From assembly GCF_900109375.1 (NCBI RefSeq), contig NZ_FOAB01000003.1, positions 210,830-274,829 of the forward strand: a stretch of DNA of 64,000 bases, given 5' to 3'. A model generated the notes under the pieces. It was not told where the DNA came from, ran no database searches, and saw only the letters and a program-made list of their open reading frames with translations. The position numbers and the translations under genes are program-made. The stretch's first letter is position 1, and every line of letters starts with the position of its first letter. Positions 26,383 through 35,658 of the stretch are shown here, piece after piece. Origin of the DNA: Aquimarina amphilecti (GTDB lineage Bacteria; Bacteroidota; Bacteroidia; Flavobacteriales; Flavobacteriaceae).

Positions 26383-27603
26383 TTACAGTACTTTGAAATC
26401 TAATTTCTTTAAATCATTCCAAAAATCAGGATACGATTTTGATACCACATCTGCATCATTAATCAGTAAAGTTTCCCTCAACGCCAATGGAGCAAAAGCC
26501 ATTGCCATACGATGATCATGATAGGTATCTATAGAGATATCTGAATTGATAGATTTAGACGATGCTAGTTTTAGTGAATTTTCAGTTATTAGAACCTCAC
26601 CTCCTAATTTTTCTATTTCTACCTTTAGCGCTTCTAATCTATCAGTTTCTTTAATCTTTAGAGTATGTAACCCTGTAAGGTAACAAGCTTTCCCTAGGCC
26701 AAAACAGGTAACGGCGATAGTCTGAGCAATGTCGGGAGAGTTAGATAAATCTAATTCCAATTGATCTAAATCATTGGAAACAGAACTTTTAGTTAACGTT
26801 ATTTGATTATCATGAAAAGTCGTTTCCACTCCAAGTTCCCTGTATATCTCAGCCAAAGCTGAATCTCCTTGATAACTATTTTGTTTATAACTCCCTAATG
26901 TAACACTCTTATTATTGGACAAAGCAACAATACTATAAAAATAAGAAGCGGAACTCCAATCTGATTCTACCACAACCCGTTTAGGTAAAGTTATTTTTAA
27001 AGGATGTATGTTGATCACATTATTTTCGAAACTTCCTTGAATTCCAACATCTTTAAGTAAACTTAGCGTCATCTTAATATAAGGTACTGAAGTTACTTTC
27101 CCTTCTAAAACAATCTCTAGTCCTTCTGGCAATGACGATGCTATCAACATTAAGGCAGAAATATATTGACTACTTACGTTAGCTGCTAAAGAAACCTTAT
27201 TTGTTTCTGGATTTTTTCCTATTATTTTTATTGGTGGATATCCTTCTTCTTTCTCATAGCTAATTTCACACCCCAACTGCCTAAGCGCATCTACCAGAAT
27301 TTTTATAGGGCGCTCTTGCATTCTTTTACTTCCTGTTAGAATAGTTTCTCTACCATTTTTTACAGCAAAATATGCTGTAAGAAACCTCATTGCTGTTCCC
27401 GCATGATGAATATCCACTACCTCATTGGTACTCTTCAATGCAGCTTGCATTAATGCTGAATCATCACTATTTGATACGTTCTCTATTTCAATCTTTGGAT
27501 ACAGTGATTGTAAAATTAATAATCTATTTGTCTCACTTTTAGACCCCGTAATTTGCAGAACATTATCCTTAATATTCGGAATGTGATTTAATTTCAAATT
27601 CAT
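26383..27603 (-). CDS. aroA: AroA, EPSP synthase
   Basis: AroA joins shikimate 3-phosphate and phosphoenolpyruvate to 5-enolpyruvylshikimate 3-phosphate, the sixth step to chorismate. The 406 residues show GSKSETNRLL at the N-terminus, HHAGTAMRFLTAYFA, KRMQERPI, KETDRLEALK and YHDHRMAMAFAPLAL. The divergence from the usual SKSISNR form is normal for Bacteroidota. It is one base after the small membrane protein and lies within the operon led by the Phe/Tyr attenuator, so its expression should follow aromatic amino acid supply. Confidence 0.95.
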   Translation of the reverse strand: MNLKLNHIPNIKDNVLQITGSKSETNRLLILQSLYPKIEIENVSNSDDSALMQAALKSTNEVVDIHHAGTAMRFLTAYFAVKNGRETILTGSKRMQERPIKILVDALRQLGCEISYEKEEGYPPIKIIGKNPETNKVSLAANVSSQYISALMLIASSLPEGLEIVLEGKVTSVPYIKMTLSLLKDVGIQGSFENNVINIHPLKITLPKRVVVESDWSSASYFYSIVALSNNKSVTLGSYKQNSYQGDSALAEIYRELGVETTFHDNQITLTKSSVSNDLDQLELDLSNSPDIAQTIAVTCFGLGKACYLTGLHTLKIKETDRLEALKVEIEKLGGEVLITENSLKLASSKSINSDISIDTYHDHRMAMAFAPLALRETLLINDADVVSKSYPDFWNDLKKLDFKVL

Positions 27604-27604
27604 T

Positions 27605-27859
27605 TTATCGATTGGATTTGCGTTTTCTTAATTCAAAATAATACCCCAAAATCATCCCATAAGTTAATCCACCTATGACACGGGAAGCAACATATCTTAC
27701 CCAAAGACCATCATTTATTTTCTCTTCCATAAAAATATCAAAAGCCAAACCTCCATACTGCATTAAATGTTCAATAACACTATACAACACAATAAACACA
27801 AGCCCTAAAAGAATTACAGAGCTCCAATACTTTTTTGAAGAAACAATTGATCTAAACAT
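27605..27859 (-). CDS. Small membrane protein of unknown function
   Basis: The 84-residue protein has two likely membrane helices, at about 10-30 (YWSSVILLGLVFIVLYSVI) and about 55-73 (VASRVIGGLTYGMILGYYF), and a basic C-terminus (ELRKRKSNR). I do not recognise a family. Its start overlaps the last base of the MazG-like gene and aroA follows after one base, so it is translated as part of the operon. Confidence 0.7.
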   Translation of the reverse strand: MFRSIVSSKKYWSSVILLGLVFIVLYSVIEHLMQYGGLAFDIFMEEKINDGLWVRYVASRVIGGLTYGMILGYYFELRKRKSNR

Positions 27860-28185
27860 TATTTTAATTTTTCATTATTATGATGACGATCGTGATCTCT
27901 TTTTGTTTTGATGTCTAGTTTTTTATCAAAAGCATCCTGAAGATCAACACCTGTCTGATTAGCTAAGCATAGAACCACAAACATAACATCTGCTAATTCT
28001 TCTCCTAAATCTTTATTTTTATCACTTTCTTTTTCGCTTTGCTCACCATATCTACGTGCTATGATCCTAGCCACTTCTCCTACTTCTTCAGTAAGTTGGG
28101 CCATATTAGTTAGTTCATTAAAATATCTTACTCCATGATTCTTGATCCAATCATCTACAGCTTTTTGCGCATTTTGAATATTCAT
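27859..28185 (-). CDS. MazG-like nucleotide pyrophosphohydrolase
   Basis: This is a 108-residue all-alpha NTP pyrophosphohydrolase domain protein. The metal-binding acidic pattern is complete: LTEEVGEVAR in the first helix pair and DLGEELADVMFVVLCLAN in the second. Family members hydrolyse non-canonical or excess nucleoside triphosphates to monophosphates; the substrate here is unknown. The C-terminus is His-rich (RDHDRHHNN). It is three bases after the DUF3857 gene in the operon. Confidence 0.88.
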   Translation of the reverse strand: MNIQNAQKAVDDWIKNHGVRYFNELTNMAQLTEEVGEVARIIARRYGEQSEKESDKNKDLGEELADVMFVVLCLANQTGVDLQDAFDKKLDIKTKRDHDRHHNNEKLK

Positions 28186-28188
28186 TTT

Positions 28189-30213
28189 TTATATTTTTTT
28201 AAGAACTACTTGTTCATTTTCCTTTTTAACCACCTGATTATAGAACTCCTTAATAGTTGGATAATAGTTTGCCGGAATCACGGGAGATGTAACCGTTTCA
28301 TCCACTACAATCTGAATTACTCCATTCGAAACATTAGATCTAAACGTGAATTTACCCATATTATCTGGCAACTTAAATGCTGACGTTTTTGGACACTCTA
28401 CCACCTCATAGCCTTCTGGTATCTTGATGTTCACCATATATTTATTTGAAAAACCATACCCAAAGTCAATAGGATATTTCCTGTCATCAGACTTAAAAAT
28501 ATTTTCTTTATCCCTCAAAAATAGTAAAGGTGAAAAGAATATCTCATCATCTATTGCTTCAATTTGATCTTCTATCGTAAAATTAAATTTTTCATTTACA
28601 CCTTTCCCATACTCCTTAATACCTTTTACTGTATATTCATCTAATTCGGTAATTCCATATTTTTTTTCAAAACGCTCTGCTTTACTCGCATCATCTTTTG
28701 CTGAGTTTAGCACTCGATAATTATGAGCCAAATAATCTTTGTAACTAACACTGAGTTTACCTTTTGCTACTCCTTCTTCATCTATTTCACATTGCATTCT
28801 ATAAGCTTTTACAGAGGGTTTTACCGGTCTAAAATCTACCATTTGGGAAGTACCGTTTTTAGCAACTACTCTTCCCATTCCCTTAATGATTCTATCAGGC
28901 AAAACATTTGGCACGCCGTGTTTGTCAGTAGCATCCAAATATATTAGACTACCATCTGCCAATTTCACTCTACTTATTACGTAATTAAAACCATCAATCG
29001 TCGGAAATAATGAAATTACTTTATCACTTGTACTACAGATTACTGGATTTGCATCAATACCGGCATAAACAAGCATAGAAGTAAGCATTAAGTTTATTTC
29101 AGCTACACTACCGGTATTCTCTTTATATGCTTTTTTAGTTCCTGCATTCGTGAAAACCCCTCTTCTACTGTTCCAAGACATCTTTTTCTTCAAATAATCA
29201 TAAATTATTACAGTTTTGTCTAACTCACTACTAACAGTACTAACTAGCTTATCTATATCTTCTTTATAATAATTATTTCTTTTAAGTTCATCTCCAAAAC
29301 TTGAATTTTCGTAAATAGTTTTTGACACATCTTCCCAAGTTGATGAACGATAATCCGCAGGTTCATTAGGATATTTAACATAAGACAACTCATAATTGAT
29401 TGAAGATATATAATTCTGTATATTCCCAGAATACGGTTCATATTTAAATGCAGGAATATTTGATGAATTAATTGTATTTATATTAATTCTATAATCAACT
29501 TTACTATTGGAGTACTTAGTATTTCTGCCTTGCGTACTTACACCACTTGACCTAGACTTTGATGTCAGATTAATAACATCTTGAGCACTTGACTCCTTAA
29601 GATTTATTGGTAAATACCCACTAGTAAGTTTCTTGAAATTAAAATATTCCGGCATCTTAATTTGCACTTCAAGCTTATTTATCGGTATTATATTTTGCAA
29701 GTAAATTCTATCGATACTGTAAACAAAAGGAGACGTGATTTTATATTTAAACTCTATTACAGACCCGTCTTGTAGGGATGGCATTGTAAATTTTATCTGA
29801 TCTCTATTTTCTGTGTATTCATTTTTAAATATACCGTCTTTCTTTAATTTAGTTTCTATGATTTTATCTCCTACATAAGAATAAGTAACCCCTTTAAGAC
29901 CACTCACTTTCTCTTTATTCCCTCCATATTTATACAAAAAAATCTCTTCTGTTGCATGATCAGAACCGTTTTTATTATAAAGCTTAATACGCTTAAACAC
30001 TTCTGTTATTAGCTGAAAACCGTTTTGTTGATTAAAGTTATAATAAACCTTCTTATTTTCATATAACACCGCAGCATTTGCTGAACTATCTAGTGGATAT
30101 GATTTTTCGATTAATTCTGCTTTTGATACTTTGCCAAACTTATATTCTTGTGCAATTGTATTTACTGATACCATCAGCAATACAATTATAATTGCTTTAT
30201 GTAATTTTCCCAT
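28189..30213 (-). CDS. DUF3857/transglutaminase-like protein, probably inactive
   Basis: The product has 674 residues with a signal peptide (about 1-21, ending NTIAQ). A DUF3857 beta domain covers about 50-270, a transglutaminase-like domain about 325-440, and a DUF3858-like tail about 450-665. In the papain-like core the catalytic Cys is replaced by Val370 (TGSVAEINLML) and the His by Tyr411 (GFNYVISRV); only the Asp in YLDATD remains. It should therefore act by binding rather than catalysis. It lies 20 bases after a paralogue that keeps the Cys and His. Confidence 0.85.
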   Translation of the reverse strand: MGKLHKAIIIVLLMVSVNTIAQEYKFGKVSKAELIEKSYPLDSSANAAVLYENKKVYYNFNQQNGFQLITEVFKRIKLYNKNGSDHATEEIFLYKYGGNKEKVSGLKGVTYSYVGDKIIETKLKKDGIFKNEYTENRDQIKFTMPSLQDGSVIEFKYKITSPFVYSIDRIYLQNIIPINKLEVQIKMPEYFNFKKLTSGYLPINLKESSAQDVINLTSKSRSSGVSTQGRNTKYSNSKVDYRININTINSSNIPAFKYEPYSGNIQNYISSINYELSYVKYPNEPADYRSSTWEDVSKTIYENSSFGDELKRNNYYKEDIDKLVSTVSSELDKTVIIYDYLKKKMSWNSRRGVFTNAGTKKAYKENTGSVAEINLMLTSMLVYAGIDANPVICSTSDKVISLFPTIDGFNYVISRVKLADGSLIYLDATDKHGVPNVLPDRIIKGMGRVVAKNGTSQMVDFRPVKPSVKAYRMQCEIDEEGVAKGKLSVSYKDYLAHNYRVLNSAKDDASKAERFEKKYGITELDEYTVKGIKEYGKGVNEKFNFTIEDQIEAIDDEIFFSPLLFLRDKENIFKSDDRKYPIDFGYGFSNKYMVNIKIPEGYEVVECPKTSAFKLPDNMGKFTFRSNVSNGVIQIVVDETVTSPVIPANYYPTIKEFYNQVVKKENEQVVLKKI

Positions 30214-30233
30214 TGATATTGATTGATTAGTTG

Positions 30234-32150
30234 TTATTGTTGTTTGAGTACTATTTTTGTTTTATCAGCTTTCTGGATTTTAGACATAAATTGTCTATAT
30301 GCTTCATATTGTTCTTTAGGGTATCTACCATCATTTATTCTTAGCTCTCTAATGTATTTTAAGGTAGACTGATCTACTTTACTAACACTGCAAGAGTATA
30401 CTCCAAAATCAGTTTCAAAAACTTTTCCCTCAGGAAGCTTATTAATTATATAGCCGGCGGGTAACTTTATTATATATTCATCAGAATCCACATAACCTCT
30501 TGAGATTACCAAAGCTGTTTTTCTGTCTTTGTATTTAGGTTTTTTTCTTATTACTCTATTAAAAACATTAGGAGTTATTAATAATCTAGTCCCTACTTTT
30601 GTAGCATAATTTGTTGCGTTAACTTTTACTTTCTCCTGATAAGTAACGTGATCTTTATCATCAATAAGATCTAAAGATAGAACGTTCAGATTATTGATAT
30701 AACTCCAATATTCCTTAAAATATAGTTTTTGATCTTTAACAGGTTTTAGTTTGGTTAAATACCTCCAATCATACTGTAACCCTTTAGATTCTGATACAAC
30801 TTCAGCTACCATGGAAGCATCTTCTTGCAGGAAAATTGTTGCAGTGGTATGTAATGTATTTTCTTCTGGTTTGTATTTTTTTGTTCTTTTAATTTCTCCT
30901 CCTTCTGGCTTAATGACAAGTACATTTCTATCATCTGTAAAGTCACCAATAAAATTAAAAGGTGCAGTTTGACTTGTACATTCTAACCAAATATCTTCTT
31001 CTTCGTTGGGGACATTTAATATCACATGATTCCCTTGCATAGAAGCAAAATCGTCATCTATATCTCTTCTTCTCGAATCTCCATAGACTATAGTATAGAA
31101 TGAAGGAATATTTTGAGACTCTAAAAGCGCCTTAGTATAATTGGTTAGAGCTTTACAGTCTCCATAGCCTAATCTATCTACATCTGAAGCTTTCATAGGC
31201 ATCCATCCACCGATCCCTAATTGGACGCTGATATACCTTGTCTTATTCTGTACATACTCATAGATTCGTTTAGTTTTTTCCTTTTTAGAATCAGCACCCT
31301 CTACTAATTCTGACATCTTTTTTATGACCTCATCCGGTAATTCGTCTCTTCCAGAAACTAAATTTTGATACTGCCATTTTCCCATAGTTTTCCAATCATC
31401 CGCAACTCCTTCTATATTTACTAAAGAAAAATTTCCCAAAGTTATTTTTCCAGAAGGCACTAGCTCTGAAAAAGGAGGACTTTGATGTTCCTTATTTAGC
31501 GCAGGAACCTTAGATAATATGTATGATATTTCATGATCTCCTTTCAAAATTTCTATAGGATACCCTACAAATGCTTTTTCTTTAGTTCTTAATGGTATTT
31601 TTTTTAAATTAATAACTTTATAAGAAGCATTCTCAACACTTAAATTATAATTGGTAATTGGAAACCAAGGTTCAATAAAAGCAGAGTTTTTAGTTTCTAC
31701 TTCACTTTCATACACCATTGTATAAGGATAATCAACAGGAGTATACTCAAAATATATAAATCGATTATCTCCTATTAGTGAAAACCCATCATACATACTT
31801 CTATCACTAAAATCTTTTTTTCTAAACTCTTTAACTTCTTTCCCCAAAACATCAAAAACTGTTGCACGTACTCTTTTTATATTTGTCTGAGGATCATATG
31901 GTTCATAAGAATCTGCGTGACGATTCCCATATTTATTGAGTACTGTAACCACGCGCTTAGTTTTGATTGTAACAGAATTTATAGAATTAATCTGTATTAC
32001 AATATCTTCTGACCTTACTATAGCATTCGCATTCTCAGTAAGTAAAGAATCTATAAGTATTGACTGTAAACTAAAATCTTCTTGACCACTTATTCTTGTA
32101 TAAACACAAAGGAAAAGGGCAACTAAAACAAGTTGTATTCTTTTTAGCAT
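30234..32150 (-). CDS. DUF3857/transglutaminase-like protein with intact Cys-His
   Basis: The product has 638 residues with a signal peptide (about 1-22) and the same order of domains as its neighbour: DUF3857 (about 45-250), transglutaminase-like (about 285-400) and a C-terminal DUF3858-like beta domain. The core has Cys332 in LGYGDCKALTNY and His375 in MQGNHVILNV; the third residue would be Glu390 in WLECT rather than Asp. It may be a periplasmic cysteine peptidase or transamidase; no substrate is known for the family. It is 28 bases after dtd. Confidence 0.85.
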   Translation of the reverse strand: MLKRIQLVLVALFLCVYTRISGQEDFSLQSILIDSLLTENANAIVRSEDIVIQINSINSVTIKTKRVVTVLNKYGNRHADSYEPYDPQTNIKRVRATVFDVLGKEVKEFRKKDFSDRSMYDGFSLIGDNRFIYFEYTPVDYPYTMVYESEVETKNSAFIEPWFPITNYNLSVENASYKVINLKKIPLRTKEKAFVGYPIEILKGDHEISYILSKVPALNKEHQSPPFSELVPSGKITLGNFSLVNIEGVADDWKTMGKWQYQNLVSGRDELPDEVIKKMSELVEGADSKKEKTKRIYEYVQNKTRYISVQLGIGGWMPMKASDVDRLGYGDCKALTNYTKALLESQNIPSFYTIVYGDSRRRDIDDDFASMQGNHVILNVPNEEEDIWLECTSQTAPFNFIGDFTDDRNVLVIKPEGGEIKRTKKYKPEENTLHTTATIFLQEDASMVAEVVSESKGLQYDWRYLTKLKPVKDQKLYFKEYWSYINNLNVLSLDLIDDKDHVTYQEKVKVNATNYATKVGTRLLITPNVFNRVIRKKPKYKDRKTALVISRGYVDSDEYIIKLPAGYIINKLPEGKVFETDFGVYSCSVSKVDQSTLKYIRELRINDGRYPKEQYEAYRQFMSKIQKADKTKIVLKQQ

Positions 32151-32178
32151 ATCAAATTTTATTCTAGGGTGCGGTTAA

Positions 32179-32631
32179 TTATTCTTTATTTTTGGTGTCA
32201 AAAATTATAGTTACTGGACCGTCATTAATCAACGATACTTTCATATCAGCACCAAAAATTCCTGTCCCCACTTTTCTTCCGAAACTTTTTTCTAGTTGTT
32301 TTATAAACTCTTCATACAATGGGATTGCTTTTTCTGGTTTTGCAGCCTTAATAAAGCTAGGCCTATTTCCTTTTTTAGTGCTAGCGTGCAATGTAAATTG
32401 ACTCACCACTATTGCATCTCCATCGACATCAAGAATACTTTTATTCATCATACCATTCTCATCACTAAAAATCCTTAGCCTGCTTATTTTTCCCGATAAC
32501 CATAATACATCATCCTCAGTATCCTCTTCTTCAACTCCTAGTAAAATCAAAAGACCTAAATTGATCTCTGAAACTTTGTCCTCTTTTACTTTCACAGATG
32601 CTTCAGAAACTCTTTGAATTACAGCTCTCAT
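32179..32631 (-). CDS. dtd: Dtd, D-aminoacyl-tRNA deacylase
   Basis: Dtd removes D-amino acids (and glycine mischarged on tRNA-Ala) from tRNA. The 150 residues contain the two cross-subunit motifs, [17 protein letters not shown] and NDGPVTI, and the start [15 protein letters not shown] is typical. Length is normal for the family. It lies 48 bases after rsgA in the long operon. Confidence 0.97.
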   Translation of the reverse strand: MRAVIQRVSEASVKVKEDKVSEINLGLLILLGVEEEDTEDDVLWLSGKISRLRIFSDENGMMNKSILDVDGDAIVVSQFTLHASTKKGNRPSFIKAAKPEKAIPLYEEFIKQLEKSFGRKVGTGIFGADMKVSLINDGPVTIIFDTKNKE

Positions 32632-32679
32632 TATGTATGTGTCTTTTATATAGAAAATGTTACCTTGAAAAATAAAGTT

Positions 32680-33630
32680 TTATTCTTCATCATAATTATT
32701 TTTACGGTAATGCTCTTCTTCTCCTTCTAGAATTTGCAAGTAACTTTTATAACGAGACCAAGCGATCTCTTCATTATCTAGTGCTTCTTTTACAGCACAT
32801 TTAGGTTCATTTATATGTAAACAGTTATTAAACTTACATTGTTGTTTTAATTCGAAAAATTCAGGGAAATAATCCCCCACTTCTTCTTTTTCCATATCGA
32901 CAATTCCAAAACCTTTGATACCTGGCGTATCAATAATTTTAGCACCAAAACTAAGATCATACATTTCAGCAAAAGTAGTTGTATGTTGTCCTTGTTGGTG
33001 TTGACCACTTATTTCGGCAGTTTTAAGAGATAGATTGGGTTCTATTAAATTTACCAAAGTAGATTTACCCACACCACTATGTCCGGAAAACATACTTACT
33101 TGTTCTTCCATTAAGGACTTAACCTTGCCTATATTTTTTCCCGTTTTTGCAGATATACCAATACACTCATATCCTATCTCTCTGTATAAAGCAGCTAGAT
33201 ATTTTATTTCTAGAAGTTCTTCTTCATCATATGTGTCTATTTTATTAAATAGCAGCACAGCTTTTATATCATAAGCTTCCGCTGTAACCAAAAAACGATC
33301 TATAAACGCAGTAAATGTTGGTGGATTATTGAGTGTAATCAATAAAAAAACCACATCAATGTTTGAAGCAATGATGTGGGTTTGCTTTGAAAGATTCACT
33401 GATTTTCTGATGATATAATTCCGGCGTTCTCTTATGTTTTCGATAACGCCAGTTTCTCTATCATTATTAGTTTCTAGTTTAAAATCCACTTGGTCACCAA
33501 CTGACACAGGATTTGTACTTTTTATACCTTTTATTCTAAATTTACCTTTTATACGGCACTCATACACAGTGCCGTTATCGGTTTTAACGGTATACCAACT
33601 TCCGGTAGATTTATATACTATTCCTGTCAT
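32680..33630 (-). CDS. rsgA: RsgA, ribosome small-subunit-dependent GTPase A
   Basis: RsgA checks maturation of the 30S subunit. The 316 residues show an N-terminal OB fold (GIVYKSTGSWYTVKTDNG), a circularly permuted GTPase in which FNKID precedes GHSGVGKST and DTPGIKGFG, and a C-terminal zinc finger with CKFNNCLHINEPKC. All parts are intact. It follows the DAHP synthase gene after 50 bases. Confidence 0.97.
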   Translation of the reverse strand: MTGIVYKSTGSWYTVKTDNGTVYECRIKGKFRIKGIKSTNPVSVGDQVDFKLETNNDRETGVIENIRERRNYIIRKSVNLSKQTHIIASNIDVVFLLITLNNPPTFTAFIDRFLVTAEAYDIKAVLLFNKIDTYDEEELLEIKYLAALYREIGYECIGISAKTGKNIGKVKSLMEEQVSMFSGHSGVGKSTLVNLIEPNLSLKTAEISGQHQQGQHTTTFAEMYDLSFGAKIIDTPGIKGFGIVDMEKEEVGDYFPEFFELKQQCKFNNCLHINEPKCAVKEALDNEEIAWSRYKSYLQILEGEEEHYRKNNYDEE

Positions 33631-33680
33631 AAACGCAAAGATGCAAATAAATCTCTATACCTAATGAATATTGTACATAA

Positions 33681-34763
33681 TTAAGACTTAGCAACCTTCT
33701 TCTGATGATTTATAGATTCTTGATGAATTGCCTTATATATTCTTAACATAAACTCTTCACTTAACCCCTTTTCTTCTCCTTCAAGAATCATTTTTCCTAA
33801 AATTTCATTCCAACGCTTAGATTGTAATATAGCTACATTCTGTTTTGCTTTAGCCTTACCTATCTCATCAGAAATTTTCATTCTTTTAGACAAAACATCT
33901 AGTAATTGATTATCAGCTACATCAATTTTTGCTCGTAATTCATTTAAAGTTCGCTGGTATGCCTCATCTACTCCTATTTCTTTACGAATTTTTAAATCTT
34001 TCATATGTTGTACTAAAGTTTCTGGTGTAATCTGTTGCGCAGCATCACTCCAAGCATTATCTGGATCATAATGAGTCTCTACAATTAAACCATCAAAATT
34101 AAGATCCAAAGCGGTCTGTGAAAGATCAAAAATAAGATCTCTTCTCCCTGCAATATGTGAAGGGTCTAAAATCAGAGGTAAATCCGGAAAACGATTTTGT
34201 AAATCAATTGGTATTTGCCATTCTGGAATATTACGGTACTTCGTTTTTTCATATGTAGAAAATCCTCTGTGTATCACACCTAAGTTTTTAACATCACACG
34301 TATAAAAACGCTCAACAGCTCCTAACCAAAGTGATAAATCCGGATTAATTGGATTTTTGATTAATACTGGATTATCAATACCTCTACAAGCTTCAGCAAT
34401 ATCTTGAACAATAAAAGGAGAAACTGTACTTCTAGCTCCAATCCATAATACATCGACACCATGTTCAAGTGCTAATTCTACGTGATGTGGGTTTGCTACC
34501 TCAGTAGCTATTTTCATTCCTGTTTCTTCTTTAGCTCGTTGCAACCATTTTAGCCCTAAAGCCCCTACACCTTCGAAATTACCCGGTCTAGTTCTTGGCT
34601 TCCAAATTCCTGCACGAAGTACTGTTGCGTCAGAATCTTTAAGTTGATGTGCTATCTTGACTACTTGTTCTTCGGTTTCTGCGCTACAAGGTCCCCCAAT
34701 CACCAATGGGTGATTTAGGTTATATTCGTCTAACCAGTTTCTTAGTTCTTTCTTATTCTCCAT
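33681..34763 (-). CDS. Bifunctional DAHP synthase/chorismate mutase
   Basis: The 360-residue protein carries out two steps of aromatic synthesis. Residues about 1-255 are a DAHP synthase of the KDO8P-synthase-like class: GGPCSAETEEQV, RAGIWKPRTRPGNFEG, IKNPINPDL, HRGFSTYEKTKYRNIP and LDPSHIAGRR. Residues about 260-355 are an AroQ chorismate mutase helix bundle (LRAKIDVADNQLLDVLSKRM). In relatives the mutase domain can pass chorismate or prephenate feedback to the synthase domain. It lies in the operon after tyrA. Confidence 0.95.
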   Translation of the reverse strand: MENKKELRNWLDEYNLNHPLVIGGPCSAETEEQVVKIAHQLKDSDATVLRAGIWKPRTRPGNFEGVGALGLKWLQRAKEETGMKIATEVANPHHVELALEHGVDVLWIGARSTVSPFIVQDIAEACRGIDNPVLIKNPINPDLSLWLGAVERFYTCDVKNLGVIHRGFSTYEKTKYRNIPEWQIPIDLQNRFPDLPLILDPSHIAGRRDLIFDLSQTALDLNFDGLIVETHYDPDNAWSDAAQQITPETLVQHMKDLKIRKEIGVDEAYQRTLNELRAKIDVADNQLLDVLSKRMKISDEIGKAKAKQNVAILQSKRWNEILGKMILEGEEKGLSEEFMLRIYKAIHQESINHQKKVAKS

Positions 34764-34809
34764 TTTTATTTTTTATTCTCTATTAATAATCTGTTTTTAA
34801 GTGGTTATT

Positions 34810-35658
34810 TTATGAAATTCCTTTCAAAATTGTTTTTATATGATTGGTGTCTTCCATTTCTTTATAAATTTCTACAAAGTTATCCTCCTCCATCAACTCT
34901 TTAAACTGTGTAAGATTCGCTATATATTCAGTTAAAGTTTCGACTACATTTTCTTTATTATGCTTAAAAATAGGGGCCCACATTTCGGGGGAACTTTTTG
35001 CTAACCTTACTGTAGATGCAAATCCACTACCTGCCATATCAAAAATATCACGCTCATTTTTTTCTTTTTCAATTACCGTTTTCCCTAGCATAAAAGAGCT
35101 AATATGTGATAAGTGTGATACATATGCGATATGTTTATCGTGAGAAGCAGGATCCATATATCGTATCCTCATCCCTAATCTTGTGAAAATTTCCATTCCA
35201 CGTTCTTGCAGTTTAAAAGCCGTCTTTTCTACTTCGCAAATGATATTAGTTTTACCACGATATAAATTTGCTATAGCCGCTTGTGGCCCTGAAAACTCAG
35301 TCCCCGCAATAGGGTGTGCTGCTAAATAATTTCTTCTTTTAGGATGATCATTTACAGAATTACACAACTTCTTTTTAGTAGATCCTACATCAAAAACCAA
35401 ACATTCATCATTAATCTTATCTAGAATCTCTGGTAACAACTTTACAGTAATATCTACAGGGATTGATGTGATTACAACATCTGCCTTATCTAATTCTTCA
35501 AAACTTGATTTTTTATCTACAAACCCTAATGAAAGAGCTTTATCTAGATGTTCTTCATTTTTATCAACACCATAAATTTCGGCCTCATTAAAAGCTGCTT
35601 TGATATCAATAGCAAATGACCCTCCGATTAATCCAACACCTATAACAAATACTTTCAT
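34810..35658 (-). CDS. tyrA: TyrA, prephenate dehydrogenase
   Basis: TyrA oxidatively decarboxylates prephenate to 4-hydroxyphenylpyruvate, the tyrosine branch. The 282 residues begin with the NAD(P)-binding loop VIGVGLIGGSFA and contain LVFDVGSTKKKL, AHPIAGTEFSGP and SHLSHISSFML. There is no ACT domain, so direct feedback by tyrosine is not evident. Its start overlaps the aminotransferase stop by four bases. Confidence 0.94.
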   Translation of the reverse strand: MKVFVIGVGLIGGSFAIDIKAAFNEAEIYGVDKNEEHLDKALSLGFVDKKSSFEELDKADVVITSIPVDITVKLLPEILDKINDECLVFDVGSTKKKLCNSVNDHPKRRNYLAAHPIAGTEFSGPQAAIANLYRGKTNIICEVEKTAFKLQERGMEIFTRLGMRIRYMDPASHDKHIAYVSHLSHISSFMLGKTVIEKEKNERDIFDMAGSGFASTVRLAKSSPEMWAPIFKHNKENVVETLTEYIANLTQFKELMEEDNFVEIYKEMEDTNHIKTILKGIS

